From NCBI GenBank assembly GCA_000727475.1, contig KL647294.1, forward strand, positions 2,102,163 through 2,166,162: a stretch of 64,000 nucleotides of DNA, written 5' to 3'. A program made the translations under genes and the position numbers. Below the pieces are notes generated by a model. It was not told the DNA's origin and did not search any database. It saw only the letters and a list, made by a program, of their open reading frames with translations. Of the stretch, positions 1 through 12,900 are shown piece after piece; position 1 is the stretch's first letter; each line of letters opens with the position of its first letter. This stretch comes from Sarcocystis neurona. Lineage: Eukaryota > Apicomplexa > Conoidasida > Eucoccidiorida > Sarcocystidae.

Positions 1-68
1 ACAAAGGAACAAATACTTGTTAGTGCAAAATCGGACGGAAGAGAGCATCGAGCTGCAACGTTCATTAC

Positions 69-3000
69 CTGATTTCTTGTTGCGTGAGAGAGCGAAGGCG
101 GTGATCGTCGTCTGTCAAAATTGCAGCGCAGACATAGCACGCAAAATAGTTGCAGCGGAGGCGGGCCTCTCTGTTCACGCGTACAGGTAGTCTACGCCTG
201 GACAGCCGTGATGACTTGAATGAACACAAGGTGACCAGCTGGAAGGTGGATGTGTCAACGGAAACGAACAACGACATGTAGATTGGTAGTAGCTACAGCT
301 GGTGTGATAAAAACTTCTGCGTCGAAACCCTGTGTGTCAAAAGTCAGATATCACATAGGAAGACCACACGCGTATCGTGCACCACCGTATACACATGTAT
401 GCACACGGAGCGGCTATATCCACGCATATTTGTCCGGACTGTGCTCTGACGTATTCTCAAGTTGCAGATATGCAGTACATCAATCGTTGTGGACTTCCGG
501 TGTACATAAAACACAAGCGGATTCTGCGCGTTTAAACACGCATTTCCCTCGACACGTACAATCAAGCACAACTGGCGGGTAATGCAGGAAGACGTACACA
601 CGCTGTCGTGTGTGGCTAGAGTGGCAAACCCCCAAATTCTCTCTTGCTACATCCTAAGTATTCATGTCTGCTGGGTCGCAGTATGAAAAGGGTGAGCACA
701 CGCACCTCTACAACGGGCCAGGGAGACAATAATCGATAAATCCCTTCGTGGCGGTGTGTCACCATGTCTCATGAGACGCGACAACAGAAGTAGGCAAGCG
801 AAAAAATCCGTCAGAGTCCTACGTGTGAGATTCGCGCTCGTCAAATGCGCACATCTTACGTCACACAAAAGTGTACAAAATCCGCCAGACAAACATACCA
901 ACAACTTCCAGGCGGCACCTGCCCAATTCAGACGTTTCCACCAGGCGAATTGAATCCTCCAGTGATGTCATTTGGTCCCGGCTTCCGTGAACTATGAGTG
1001 TGTATGGGTAATGTCGCAAAGACATTTGATCATCCTTTTGAATGAAGCGCTTATACAGCCGCTGCGCTGGCGTGAGTAACAGCTGCGACCAAGACCGGGA
1101 AGCAAACGTAGAGCAAGGAATACGGTAAAGAATCGACCTCAACAAAATACACGTCCGTCCGCTTGTGGGTGTGTACGCGGATTCATTTGCATTTCCAGAC
1201 ATAGAGACACCTGCACACATCCACCCTGCAACCCCCGCTGTCCCCGAGCGTCATGGCTACAACGAAATTCAAGAGGAAAAACGTGAGTCTGCAGACACAC
1301 GAGGCAACGACTGTATCAGCTAGCTGCAGTGCACTGAGGGTCGTTCTCCTACAGAATTCCTATGCGGAAGTCTATCTTGCAGGAAGACACTGTCCAACAC
1401 TCTTTACGTCCATATCCACAGTGTCAATTGTCTTACTCAATACAACACTACTGTGAACTCCCTGCTTTATCACTGCAGCTGCTTGCAGTCTCCAATCTAA
1501 TTACACCTGCTGAAGTCACTTGTTCTATGAGTCAACGTCTTGTGTCACTTGATCGTGCACCGCACCTAAACACTGAATACGACACGTCCGCCTTGAACGG
1601 TAGTGCTAAGCCTGCCACCGGTAGCCTCTGGTGTGTGTCATCTGGAAAACGGGCCAACAGCTTCCTGTCTACTCGTGCCTTGGTGAGTGCAGCTACAGTC
1701 GCCTTCTGAAACGCACGCGTACACATACCAATGGCATTTTTGGCACATCCATGTGAAAGGCCACTATGGCGCCGAAAGATGCCGCTGCGATGACCTGCGG
1801 GCGGAACGCTTCAAATGCCTCCGTTGCCCGACGCACAGCTGTGTCAAGCAGCAGTTTCGAAACAAATTGTCCGCCGAAATGATACGACGCAAGGACGCTG
1901 AGAATCTAAAGCAAAATGATAGACACACCAGCAAGTTGTCACAAACGCAGAGGTGTGAGATATTCCAAGCGAGAGCCTGTTGAAGACCTGAGCCTCGCGA
2001 GCACCTCGCAAGGGAGTGCGCCCTCCCCATGGCGACACGTATTCCCAGGCATGAAGAAATTACCTGTCTGAGTGCAAGAGTAAGACGCAACCAAAAATTT
2101 TCACGCTGTTCCGCCTCATACAAGGTCCGCCGCAGGCTCACGAAATCACACGTTCGCACCCACTTTCGCAGTATTCAAGCTGTTTAACATCTCAGTGCAT
2201 TCTACGGCCGTCTCGATAGATTGGTGATGCCCCTTCACCGGCTTTTCCGCCATCATTTTTTTTCGCAACAGCTCCTGCACACGTGCCAGCAGGGGTTGCT
2301 GACAAAGAAATGTGTTTCATATTCTAACAGAATTCAGCCCTACGATGTAAAAAAACACTTCACTTTTTCGTCCCAATGCAGTAAGAAGACGCAGCTGTCT
2401 ATCACGTACGCCCGAATCACGTTCTAAGCAGTTGTGGTTGAAGAGTTCGTCTTCGAAGTACAGGCGTCTCATTAGTGGCTGCGCTTAAAAGGTATACTGA
2501 TTCTGAGGACAAGACATAAGAGCAATTGATCGTAGTATTTACACTCACGCAGTCCACTGGCGCTTGTCACAATCTGAAACAGGTGAGCAAAGAAGGGCAC
2601 AAGTAGGCCTATTGAGAAATTTCGTGCTTACCGCAATTAGAGTACCAATCGACGCTAAAGCAGCATTCAAGAAAATGAGGCAAATCCTGCATTACAACGC
2701 ATCAGACACCACGAGGAAAGTCGACGCACTTGTCTCACGTACGTCGAAATCATGGTGTAGGCAGTTGTGGCTGGCGGCTTTGCCTTCCAGTTTACAAGCA
2801 TCTTACTCATTCGCGGTTACGCTAAAGAGAGTCAGGCCTGCAAGAACGGTCATAGGTGTAGATACATGCCAAATATATGTGTATATAAATGTGTTAATGT
2901 GCGTGTCTGTGTTCGCACATGCCCGTGGGTTGTTGCATACCGCATCTACATATACGAACTGTTTCCTGCATCCTCACGCGGTGCACCGTAATAGCGACAA

Positions 3001-4439
3001 CAGGGCCAACAGAAGTTTCAGCTGGTGCTCGTATTCTGTGGTGCCAGACGACCGGAAGGACAAGCATAAATCATGTGTTCGAAAACTACTGCGGAGTACT
3101 GGTCATGCTCTCCTGCAGCACTTCAGCGGTTGACTTCCTGCAACTTCACTCGCGCCGACACGTTTCTTCCAGTCAAAGCATCCACGTAAAGTACGACATT
3201 TCAAGCACACTTATTGGCCTATTCAGCTGAACAGCCTTCTCCCGTGGAGCAAGTACGTCTTTTGTCCACGGCTCCTGTCGGGTGGTCTGCAGCTCGAACC
3301 CTGGATCAAGCGAACACCGCACATGTTCAATACTAACAAGAAACTGGGTGCGGGACTCACACAGCGCCGAATAACATGAATAGGCAGATGACGACGTAGA
3401 CGATGGTAGAGAAAATCACCATCTGGCGAGTCTTCAAATCGGGAGCCAGAAACCGCTCCCTTCCGACTGCGCGTTGGATTAAGCGCTGTTTGGTTCCTGA
3501 TGGTCCAGAATCGATGCTGCACTCACATAGCACAGAGACCTGCAAATCGCACGTGTGTGCACATTTTTGGAAAGTCAAGAGTGATGAACAGCTCCCCGTG
3601 TATCGAAAGCCCAGCACGCACGGTGTCCCTACATAGCTTCAACCATCCAAAGACCGTGTAAGTATTACGTGTACATTCAGACGGCCGGTATTGTGGCAAA
3701 ATCATTTTGAATAGAGCTCCATATGAGCCTGTAGTTCGAGAGACCGAATCGCTGCACCAGGACGCACAGAGAAGCAAACCGGCTCCCGCGACTGCGTCAC
3801 CATATCACGGATATACCCGGAGAGCCGGAATAAACGGTGAAGATCCAAAGTAATACTGGCGATGCGCTACGCACAACAGCTTAACATCTACGGAAGGCAT
3901 ACAGAGTAATTTCTCCCTAAACGTCCGTAGTAGTGCACAGGCGGTAAAGGTTTCTTCCAGCTGCTCGCTGTAAGTGGGTGCCACGTATTACAACACGCTG
4001 TCCAGCTCCTGCATATAACACACGGTTTGCAGGCAGTACGGAACAACTGACGAACTCAGCTCCGTGTTGATCGAGAGGGGACGCGACAATTGCAACGCAG
4101 ACCCCGTGTACAGCCGGCTCATCTACCTATGGGGGATCCTAAGGTGGCATGTGGGGTAGCAGGCTACTATTCATCCGAGAATTCTCGAAGACCACAGCTC
4201 TCTACCGTAGCCCTTTATGTAAAGCGTCTAACGTCGAGGCATCTACTTTTCTCAGATCAGCACTCAGCATTCAACACTCACCATTCACCCAGCAGCCAGC
4301 TAAATGAAGGCCTATAACGGACACGCCGAGGTGCGGCACAAGCAACCGTAAACCACACGCGCTGACCATGTGTCGCAGCTGGGACTTACTCGTGCAGGTA
4401 AAGTACGCGAGGCAAGTCGTCGTCTGGCACAGAATCCAT
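69..4439 (-). CDS. alpha/beta-hydrolase, YqiA/UPF0227-like, 3' end outside the window
   Basis: Probable serine hydrolase of unknown substrate. Six exons join in phase: 4439-4390, 3516-3420, 2162-2064, 1905-1729, 1082-899 and 111-69, giving 216 codons before the left edge. The start ATG gives MDSVPDDDLPRVLYLH. The family opening reads VLYLHDIDSGPSGTK, where relatives have HG in place of HD. The nucleophile elbow is AASFGA (Ser about 125) instead of the usual GSSFGG. After it come LLLTPAQRLYKRF (the family's LLAPA strand), TLIVHGSRD (acidic residue, Asp about 177) and DDDHRL (catalytic His about 206). The last donor in view, AG/gtaatg, shows that a terminal exon lies outside. An acceptor (tttttccaacag) just before the ATG suggests an intron in the 5' UTR. 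The exon 2 donor (ATG/gtgatt) and exon 3 acceptor are weak, so residues about 45-60 are the least certain. Family and triad follow from motif order; no substrate is inferred. Confidence 0.8.
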
Positions 4440-4941
4440 TGTTGAGAACCACGCCGTCTGTTGGAAAAAGCTGCTCTATACTATGTAGACAATGCATCCC
4501 CTTGGGCGTAAGGAACTCGTGGTTCGCAAATATTCCACATCGGCGGGAATAGTCTCCTCTCTAAGTGCCGAGCCTGCTCACAAACGCTAAAGGCAACGTC
4601 TCGCGCTGTTGAACCTGTGGCGGCACAGCAACGTCAAACGGCAACCTTCATATAGCCGCTGGTTCAAATCAGCTTCATCCACCACCTGCATTCCTGGGGA
4701 GGGAATTCAAAAATGGCTTGTCTTCTTCCATATTTCAGTCCACTACGGCACGTGGCACGATGATATACTTTGAGCACAGGGTTGAAACTAAGGAACAGCA
4801 ATCAGTAAAATAGCTACCCTTCCGTCCCGGCCATCGGCTGCCGGACATCCCCTTGTCCCCCAGTAATATGCCATGCAAAAACGACTTCGACAGGCTCCCC
4901 TTAAATTTTCATTCTATTTACAAGAAGTCAGCGCCCCAAAA

Positions 4942-5731
4942 ATGCCCGACGCAGCAGATGGGGAGACGAACGTAATAGATCACCAAAGCTCGCAGCACCG
5001 GCGGAGGCGCCTGGGGGTGCGCGCAACGAAAGTAGCAGACAAGGGCGAACCAGTGTGTGGTACGCGTCCTCAATATGTGGGCAAGGGGTTCACAAACACG
5101 ACGGTGCGGCGAATATACGTTGAGACGGACGTATGGGGAACCCCATTCGCGCGTCTGGCATAGCCGGCTGCGTCGCTCACGATGACGTTTATAAACTGCT
5201 GCTTCCTATGAGACGCGGCACGCCACACCGCCTCTTTCGTTCTATGTAGTCATCCCTTATTCTAGATTTGCGGGGTTTTCTGACTGGGATGCGATACGAT
5301 GCAGAGTAAAGACCTCCCGTAGCAGCAACAGGGAAAGAACGCTTTCGTCAGCAGCCCCTCGCGGCGATGGCATGAAAGCGCTCCGCTTCAGTCATTGAGG
5401 CTAAAGAACCTCCGTTTAGATACCTCGTCGCTTGTGATGGTTTCTCCTCTTTCTGTACGACTGTAATCATCTGCGGACACAACAAATGAGGCTCCCGGCA
5501 ACTATCATTTTTTATATAACGTTAGTATGCCCAGCTGTTGAGCCGTAAATGTGGTTCCCGTGCTTCGCGGCGGTTTCCCCCACAGAAAAAATTCAGCTGG
5601 GGGAAGGGAGGAACTTGCAGCAGGAGGCAGCGGAGACAGTGCCAGCCTTTCTACAGGAAAGAATCTTCCCGTATGCTAGTACATCACCAGAGCAGAGGTG
5701 CATTGCTTACTGGTACAATGCTTATCGGTAA
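4942..5731 (+). CDS. candidate two-exon gene, unrecognised
   Basis: Two open segments join in phase: 4942-5059, starting at ATG (MPDAADGETNV...) and ending G/gtacgc, and 5587-5731, entered through a strong acceptor (tttcccccacag) and ending at TAA. The product would be about 87 residues: an Arg-rich first half (QHRRRRLGVR), then LGEGRNLQQEAAETVPAF and a C-terminus SPEQRCIAYWYNAYR. An alternative donor, ATCG/gtaaac at about 5717, would carry the second exon onward instead of stopping. In that case AYWYNAY could be the start of a DUF547-like segment (FWiNlYNA in that family), which is only a resemblance. It lies divergent from the hydrolase. No function is proposed and the gene itself is uncertain. 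Confidence 0.3.
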
Positions 5732-5868
5732 ACTCGCACGAGCTTCTAGGACCGACTAGCTGTACAAGGCGCCCTCTCAAACGTTTTCCGTCAAACGTAG
5801 TCATGTAATTCATTTGAGAGAGACAGTTTGACACCTTATGTGCTTTTGATATTTCTTAGGCGCCGTCC

Positions 5869-6597
5869 TCAAAGTTTGGAAGCTCTTTGCTTGTAGTTAT
5901 GGAAGCAGGGGTCTCTGGTGGGAGACAAAAATAAAGCGACTTGAAGTGTTTGGAACACGGAGGCGCACAACCTCCCTACGGACGTATCGCTTTTGTCTTT
6001 CTCTGTAATAATGTCTGGCTGCTGCATGAAAATGGGAAGCCGTATCAGCAGACGTACACTCAGGTTTTGCAGTAGAAAGCGCAGTGTCTTCTCGGTGCAC
6101 GCAGCCAGAGACAAGCGCGGACATGCCTCTGCGGAGGGAGGTAGCTGACCACGCGTGAAACCAAGGGAGTTGCTACGTCAGCTGTATCATTTTCGTGAGA
6201 CACTTTAGTCCGTATTTTAATAGAACACGTAACATTTTGTGGGCGTTTACTCTTTGTACAGGTGCACCTGGGCGTCGGCCCTCCAGTGAAGCAGCTTTCC
6301 TGCCATAGCTGAATGGGTAGCTGGCGACACGCACTTTGAAGGCAGCTTGTACTTGTGCAACCCTGCAGACAGGACGTGGCGAACAGTAGACAGGTAGTGT
6401 CAGGGGATATGTCAGAACCATCTAAATGCGAGATACGAGGAATAAGTACCACGGTTATTTTGTATTCCGTGTATGTCTCACTCCATTCGTCTACACTACT
6501 TGCCGTCCACGAAACGCGACATCAATAAACCGTGCAGATAGGGGACGCATATACAATCTTATGAGGACGTATTTCTGTGCTCCCCGTGAATTCGACA
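5869..6597 (-). CDS. C-terminal exons of an unrecognised minus-strand gene
   Basis: Three minus-strand exons join in phase: 6597-6555 (SNSRGAQKYVLIR), 6362-6251 (VAQVQAAFKVRV...GAPVQR) and 6021-5869 (QPDIITEKDKSD... to stop TGA). The acceptors are good, with pyrimidine-rich runs ending cctgtag, tgtctgcag and tttcatgcag. The donors are TT/gtatat and AGA/gtaaac. The joined segment is about 101 residues of mixed, low-repeat composition, unlike the surrounding simple sequence. Its first visible codon is split, so at least one upstream exon is missing; I could not place it between 6.6 and 9.9 kb. No family motif was recognised. The shadow frames here are also partly open, so this rests on splice-phase agreement. 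Confidence 0.4.
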
Positions 6598-9500
6598 CTA
6601 CAGGACGAAACAGGGTACAGCTTGATCGGCAGATTATTTGCAGACGCCCTGTATATGTGCGACCGGTACACCTGTGGTTCCAGGTCAATGCATCTGGATT
6701 ATTCAGCAGACTTCATACACACAACCCTAGTCGACACAGCGGTGAAGAACAGACGGACGAGGCAGGTCTGGAACAGTAAACACTGTGCCTTGGTGAGCAC
6801 GTGTCTTACGGAAAAAAGACACGGGGCGTTATCTGAAAACTACAGTCACGACAAAGCACCAGCAGTGAGCTCCTTAACTATTTACTGTCTGCCGTTGCCA
6901 ACGCCACGCGCAGTGTCCACATTCACATTTACACATGCATATGTACGGTCGCGTTACATCTTGAATTCTGTTTGGGACCTCGCTGCCCTATCCGCGAAAC
7001 AAACCTGCATACCCCCTCAATGGATAACATGGGTAGGTGTTTGACGACTTTGGTATTTTAAAGTCCTGCATTGCGTTAGCTTGTTTTTTTTCACTCCACG
7101 TGTGCAACGTTGGGATAGTGACTGCTGCGGAACTGCAGCAGATACATGCGGGCCAGAGTAACTTTTCCATTTATGCTCAGATACATACCATACCATACGA
7201 TACACAGAAACGTGTGGCACGCACGTAAGTTTGGAGTGGTCAGCTCGTTAGCCGTGGTCCTTGGAAGCTTGTGTGCCCCTGCGTTCCTCGCTGCTACTGG
7301 CGTGTGTCTGAACGTATACAATACGCAAGTATGTGTTACATACACACATACTACACACATACATACGTACACTTGTCAGTGCCGCGTAAGCGTCTCTTCA
7401 CTGCATTCGTGGCAGAGCGCTCTTTGACATTCAGACCCTACACAGTCTCCACCTTTCAACACAAGGTGTAGTCGTGCAATGCAAAATTGCAATTTGCAGC
7501 TATACAGTCGTCCTCACGATGGTGAGAAAACGCCCCTACAGGTGTGTGTAGACTCCTTTGCTGGGGCCGCCAGCTCTGCACCATCATTTTTAATTATGCA
7601 CAAGGAAGTATTTTTATCAACATAAAAATGCATACACTTGCATGTTGGAAAGAGTCTGCAGTAGTGCGTGTGAGTGTGCTTTTAAGTGTGGGTGCATAGT
7701 AGATGTGAATAGGTTGCACTAACGTGTAATAACAAATGAATGCGCATGTGCGCATGTAGTTGCGCTCACGGGCAGACGGTTACACACATTTAATGTGTGT
7801 AATATACGTATAAAATTATTTTGATTGGCTGCGGTGAAATATCTGAGATTGGTTCGTACGCCGCTAGCACATGTGTGGTTCTGTTTGCAATCGACAGATA
7901 CGCTTGCTCAGGTGTACAAACGCATGTATATATACACATAAATCGAAGAGTTCCGCAACTGTTATATACATGTTTGAACTATCCTATCTGTTTAGAGTGA
8001 AGATGGCACTACGCATCCGTGATCTGCAGTAGAATTCCCACGGCACCTAACTCCGGCGGTACCACCTGGTGCGTACGGATGGGTCAAGGAACAGCAACAC
8101 GGGTTTGCACGGTGCCGCCTCGAAAAACGAAAATTTTTCACATGCACGCTTTTACCGTTGCATACGCTTGAACAACACGCAACATGCAGCTAGCACTTTC
8201 TGTCTATCGCGCTAATGTAGTTGCCTTTTAGTGACTCTTTTTACCTCCCCGTGCCACGTATGCTTACCGTAGGTGCACCATGTCATCTCATGCAGCCTTG
8301 CAAATACAAACCTGACAACTTCGCGTAAAGCGAATATTTCTCACGCGTTCTTTCCGTCTATATCTGTACATGTACGCATGCGTACATCTATAAGCACGCC
8401 TTCTTCCATACGGTTTTACGCGTAAACAGTATATTTGCATGTGCAGGTTACGTCGGTCAGCCTCGAATAATAACGGTGCTGCAAGACTCAATACGTAGAT
8501 CATCAGGCTCAATACGCATATCGCCAGCGTTTAACAAGAATTAACAGATCAGGCTTATAACTGCACTAGGCAACGTGTGTAATGCATCCAACAGACACTC
8601 AGCAAGCTAAACCGAGCCTTCTGCGGTATGCGTGTCGTGCGTCGTGAACGCAGTTCTTCGAACGATATGCACAAAGAAGCCTACCCGTGTTTACTGGCTT
8701 TTCTGGGGGTTAAGACCAATTTTTTCTGCGTGACACTCCCTCCCGTCTCTTTCGAAATGCCCAGTCACACAATCTCGTATGTGCCTATATAAGTATGTAT
8801 CGCGTTGGGCTTATTTTTGGCCGAATCCCGTAAAGAATAGTTCAACATCAATGTGTGCACATTTTCCTATACGTATACAGGCTTTTACTTCTACTACGTA
8901 GCCATATAGGATTTCGGAGAGATACTCGCTATTCTAGACGTAGTGAGTGCAGGGACAACAAACTAAACGACTTCCACGTTTTGTTCGCCGCACACTGGGT
9001 CGAATTTATTCGATCTTCCTAGCTAGGGTTGCTTAACCGCTACGAAGCAAATGCGTGTTGCTTTGCTCACAGTGCTGCCACCCTGGCCCACTGACCGCGC
9101 GAAGGCACTATCCAGTCAGTTCTCCTCAAAAAATGGCTTATCTTGAGTTGTTCACTCCTAACTGGTCTTCAGAAGGGGTACACACCTGCACCTAATAGCA
9201 CGCTGCTACTGGTATTCGTGCTTTTTAAGGAGAACAGGTCGTGGAAGACGAGTTAGCGCTCAGAGAAACTGAAGAGGACGGGCCGTTGGTATTGTTACCG
9301 TTACTGATCGCTCGGAAAGCAGATGCACTTGTTTGTCAATGCTTAGAAACAGTGTGTCTATTTACGGATAGACGCGTATTTGAGCAGATGAACACGCCTA
9401 CGCATGAGCAGATGTGTGCCGCGCTCTAGAGCTCGCACACGTGCGAGATAAACATACCGCACACGGCGTCTGGTCCCGAGAAGCCGGCGTCACTGTTATG

Positions 9501-9909
9501 GCTACCCTGGGGAGGAATTACACGGCTTCCTTCTAACTACAAATCTAGAGCAGGAACTCTGTTGGTGTGCAGACTATAAGAGCCGGATTGGCATTCTAAT
9601 GCGGGCGACCAGGCAACATCAGCACCGCCAGCTAAATTCTCCAAGGCGACTGCCGTAGAAGTGTACACGTAAATGTACTCCTTTTACCCTTGGCGGGGGT
9701 GCTAACACTTTTCTGACATAGATGGTGCTCAACGTGACGGTGACTTTGTGGCAATCGACAATGTCGGAATGACGAGCGCGTGCTCAATAGGCACCATGTA
9801 ATTTGCGTTTTTCGCGGCTTGGTAATTCAGAAAGAGTCCGGTTTCAGTAGCGTGCTGACTGCGCGTAGAAGTGAACGAAAGCGCAGCATTTCTTTCACTT
9901 CGCGTAAAG
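6598..9909. other. stretch with no resolved gene, isolated candidate plus-strand exons
   Basis: No gene could be closed here. Single plus-strand segments have good splice borders. 7141-7226 follows ctgcag and ends before gtaagt (QIHAGQSNFSIYAQIH). 9238-9429 follows a pyrimidine run and acag, reads VVEDELALRETEEDGPL and reaches a stop. Around 6606-6789 a frame starting DETGYSLIGRLFADAL ends before gtgagc, but a second frame is open as well. They could be UTR exons of Kintoun, exons of a third gene, or chance. Between 7.3 and 9.2 kb I see only TA/CA-rich simple sequence and scattered stops. Confidence 0.3.
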
Positions 9910-12900
9910 ATGACGGACTCACAAATCACGTACGAGGTAGGCGTTCTCATCTTACGAGAAGAAACTTCACACATCCAGCATTATGGATGCCTCCTGTTCT
10001 AAGAATTGCAACGCCCACGTGCCTCTCTCCAACTTGCACAAAAGCGGCCACCGCCTCCCTTGTTGACGTAGACAAAAAATCCTTACGTGTACATCTGCGC
10101 AGCTGAAAGGTACGTATGTACATACGCGTTTACCTAAATCAGAATTATAAAAATGTATGTCTCTGACCTATACACAACGACGTAGCTCGTGTCTTACCTG
10201 TTTGAATGTGAGAATTTTTGTCGCTCTGTCCTCATCGTGGAGTCCCGAAAGCTACGATCTTACGCTTTCTCCCCTGTTATCAGGAGTACGAGAAGCTCAA
10301 CCGCGCGATGCGGAAAAGCCAGTTCCGTGACTTATTAACAGACTACGTAGACGAGATCTCCGATGGGAAACATAAAGAGGTATGATTCTTACACTAATAA
10401 CTGCCTTGATGCAGAAGAGGCACCCTATTCATGAAACTTCAACGCGATTCTTTGTTTGCTGGTACAGCCTACTCCTGCGCACGTGTACCACAACTACGTG
10501 AACGTCCTCCGTTCTGCATGTCATCAGAGATTTTAGCCTGTCGCTTAGCTACGACGAGACAGCAAACGCTCACCCCTTGAAAGTGAAAGTTGCTGTTCGT
10601 TGTGAGACGTGGGACTAAAACAACATGATTCCGAATCGCCTGCGAACAAAAGTAAAGCTGAGTTACGTCACTGACAAAAGGGACGTAAGCAATGCACATC
10701 TCTGTCTCGTGCAGCAGGCAACCTGTTCGGTCGTTCTTCTCCATGTGAAACACCGGCTGCAGCCGTGCGGTTACTAGAGTAACAAACAAATGTGCAGTTT
10801 ATGTGTCTGTTGGCTGTGACGTAGACTTCCGGTGCCATCGTCCGCGGAAGGATTAGAACACACATATGTGTATATTTGCTCTGCCTTTTAGACGTCTGAT
10901 GTCTCATTGAGTCTCACACTCTCCATGTGTAAATGTTTATACGTATATATACACACACACACGCTCTACCTGGGCATCAGAGTCGCCATCTACACATATA
11001 CATATATATACATATATACGTACATATAAATACATATATATGCATACACACGTATATGTCAGTATATCCCTGAATGCGCAGACCTCTCGTCGACTTCTGT
11101 AGCAATGAATCGGGCAAATGAAGCACAAAGGCACGGCATTGATAAGCAGCCTTTTTTTTATCATGCTTAATGATACTTCCCCACCTCGCTCTAGCACCGC
11201 AGAAGGTCCGGATTTCTCACACGTGCACGTATGTCCTACCGTGCACCCCATTGTTAGATGTATCTTTCCGTGTTCTCCCCCGGTCAAAGCGTGACAACGT
11301 CAGCAAGAGTGGGCATGCATTTCGTTCTGGTTCTACTGACAGGAACAAGAAGAATACATGCTTCAAGTGGAAGAGCAGGGAGAGATGCCAAAAGGGTGTG
11401 TTCTGGTGAAGCCTGAAGCTGGTGGGTTCCCTAGGTCACTAGCAACATTAGGAATGCATTGTATCTTCCCCAAGGTAGCAAAACGTAGGTTTCCACGTGT
11501 GGAATTCACTTGGAGCACTCTTGTTTCGATCTCAGGAGTGACATCAAGGATATCGAATTGCGTTTTTCGACCAAATCTGCGAGTGCGTCGACCTAGAATC
11601 CTGTTCAGTTAATGTCGATGGGGGGTCGGGAATTTTCATTTGTTCTCGCACTTCACCGACATTAGACGAAATGTTTTAAATTCTTACGTGCTGTAGAAGC
11701 TGCTGTGCATGTGGGACGGAATTAGCGCGTCCGCACGTGAGTTCTGTTTCTGGTTTCACGAGTGGCTTCCCGTGGCTCGGTGAGTGATTCATCTTGGCTG
11801 CACATCGGCCTGTGTGCGTGGTGTTCACCACGAAGCTCAGATCCTTCGTGGAGGCGCGGAGGCGAAATGTACGCACACGTTTCTAGAGACGTACTTGTAC
11901 AGCTGACACCTTCGAGTGACGATCGTATACAGGTATATGTGTATGTACATACATATATGTACTTGCAAATATTCAACGAACAACCTTGCATTTTAAGGTG
12001 ACTGCACCTTTATTCTGTGACTACCATGGAAGACTCATGCGGTATCACGTCAACTAGTTCTCACGTTTATAAATTCCACCATACCGTTAATTGTATCCAC
12101 TCTGTCACAGATATGTACTTACACACACGTATGTGCGTTTTCCCGTAGCTACGCGCCCTGACGCCTCTATGCGTACTTGTTTTTCCCGAATTTCTCCTTC
12201 TGTTAGGCTGCTGCGTTAAATTAGATTTGTTGTATCCTAACGGGTTGTACCAGAAGTGTTTCCTGAACATCTGCCACTCGCCGTGGCTCCTAGACATCGA
12301 AATTACGAAACGCACAGAAGGAGCGACTGTCGATATCCCGTTCAGCGTCAGCGCCCCTCGACCGGATAAAGACAAAAGTGAGCACAAATTAACACCTCTT
12401 AACAGAGCCATCCGGGTTTGGACAAACCCTTTTTTACGCCAGTTTCCGTCATATCTCCAATTGTTTCTTTTTCTGTCGGATTTCTCTTGGCGCCTGCGCA
12501 CGCTTTTTTCTCAACGCGAGCCTCTCCGTCCCGTGTGTATATAAGCAGGTAGCGTACGTACCCACGCTTACACGCGTAAGTACAGATACGCCCTAGGACA
12601 CACTTTCATCAACACCCGAACGTAATGCACGTGTGGCTTGTGCGGCTTGCGTGTAACAAGCGTGGTCGGACACGCCGAGCGTTACCTCTTGACAGGAGGC
12701 ACAAGCCGAACAGCTGCATCGCGGCAAAAGTAGGATGATGTTAGTATATGAGTACATACGCCTATGTACAGCGAGATACAGCTACCAGCAGCACACATCG
12801 ATAGATTTGTGAAGTAACTGCAGATGTATTCACTTATGTAGTGCTGCACGAATACAGTGGTGACAGAAGACGCATGTGTTCACTGCATTCATATAGACAT

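Noticed and set aside
1212..1257. GDSGG motif on the minus strand after a strong acceptor, resembling a serine-protease site
   Set aside because: It lies in the intron between hydrolase exons 4 and 5, which join in phase and match the family without it; no protease context is nearby.
3357..3617. Minus-strand frame with a hydrophobic stretch (VIFSTIVYVVICLFMLFGA), read as a membrane protein
   Set aside because: The hydrolase family pattern and exon phase place a splice donor before this stretch (ATG/gtgatt); the hydrophobic part is then intron read-through. A donor at gtgagt after it remains a less likely alternative.
4655..4680. ggttcaaatc resembling a tRNA T-loop
   Set aside because: No acceptor stem, D-arm or anticodon arm could be paired around it.
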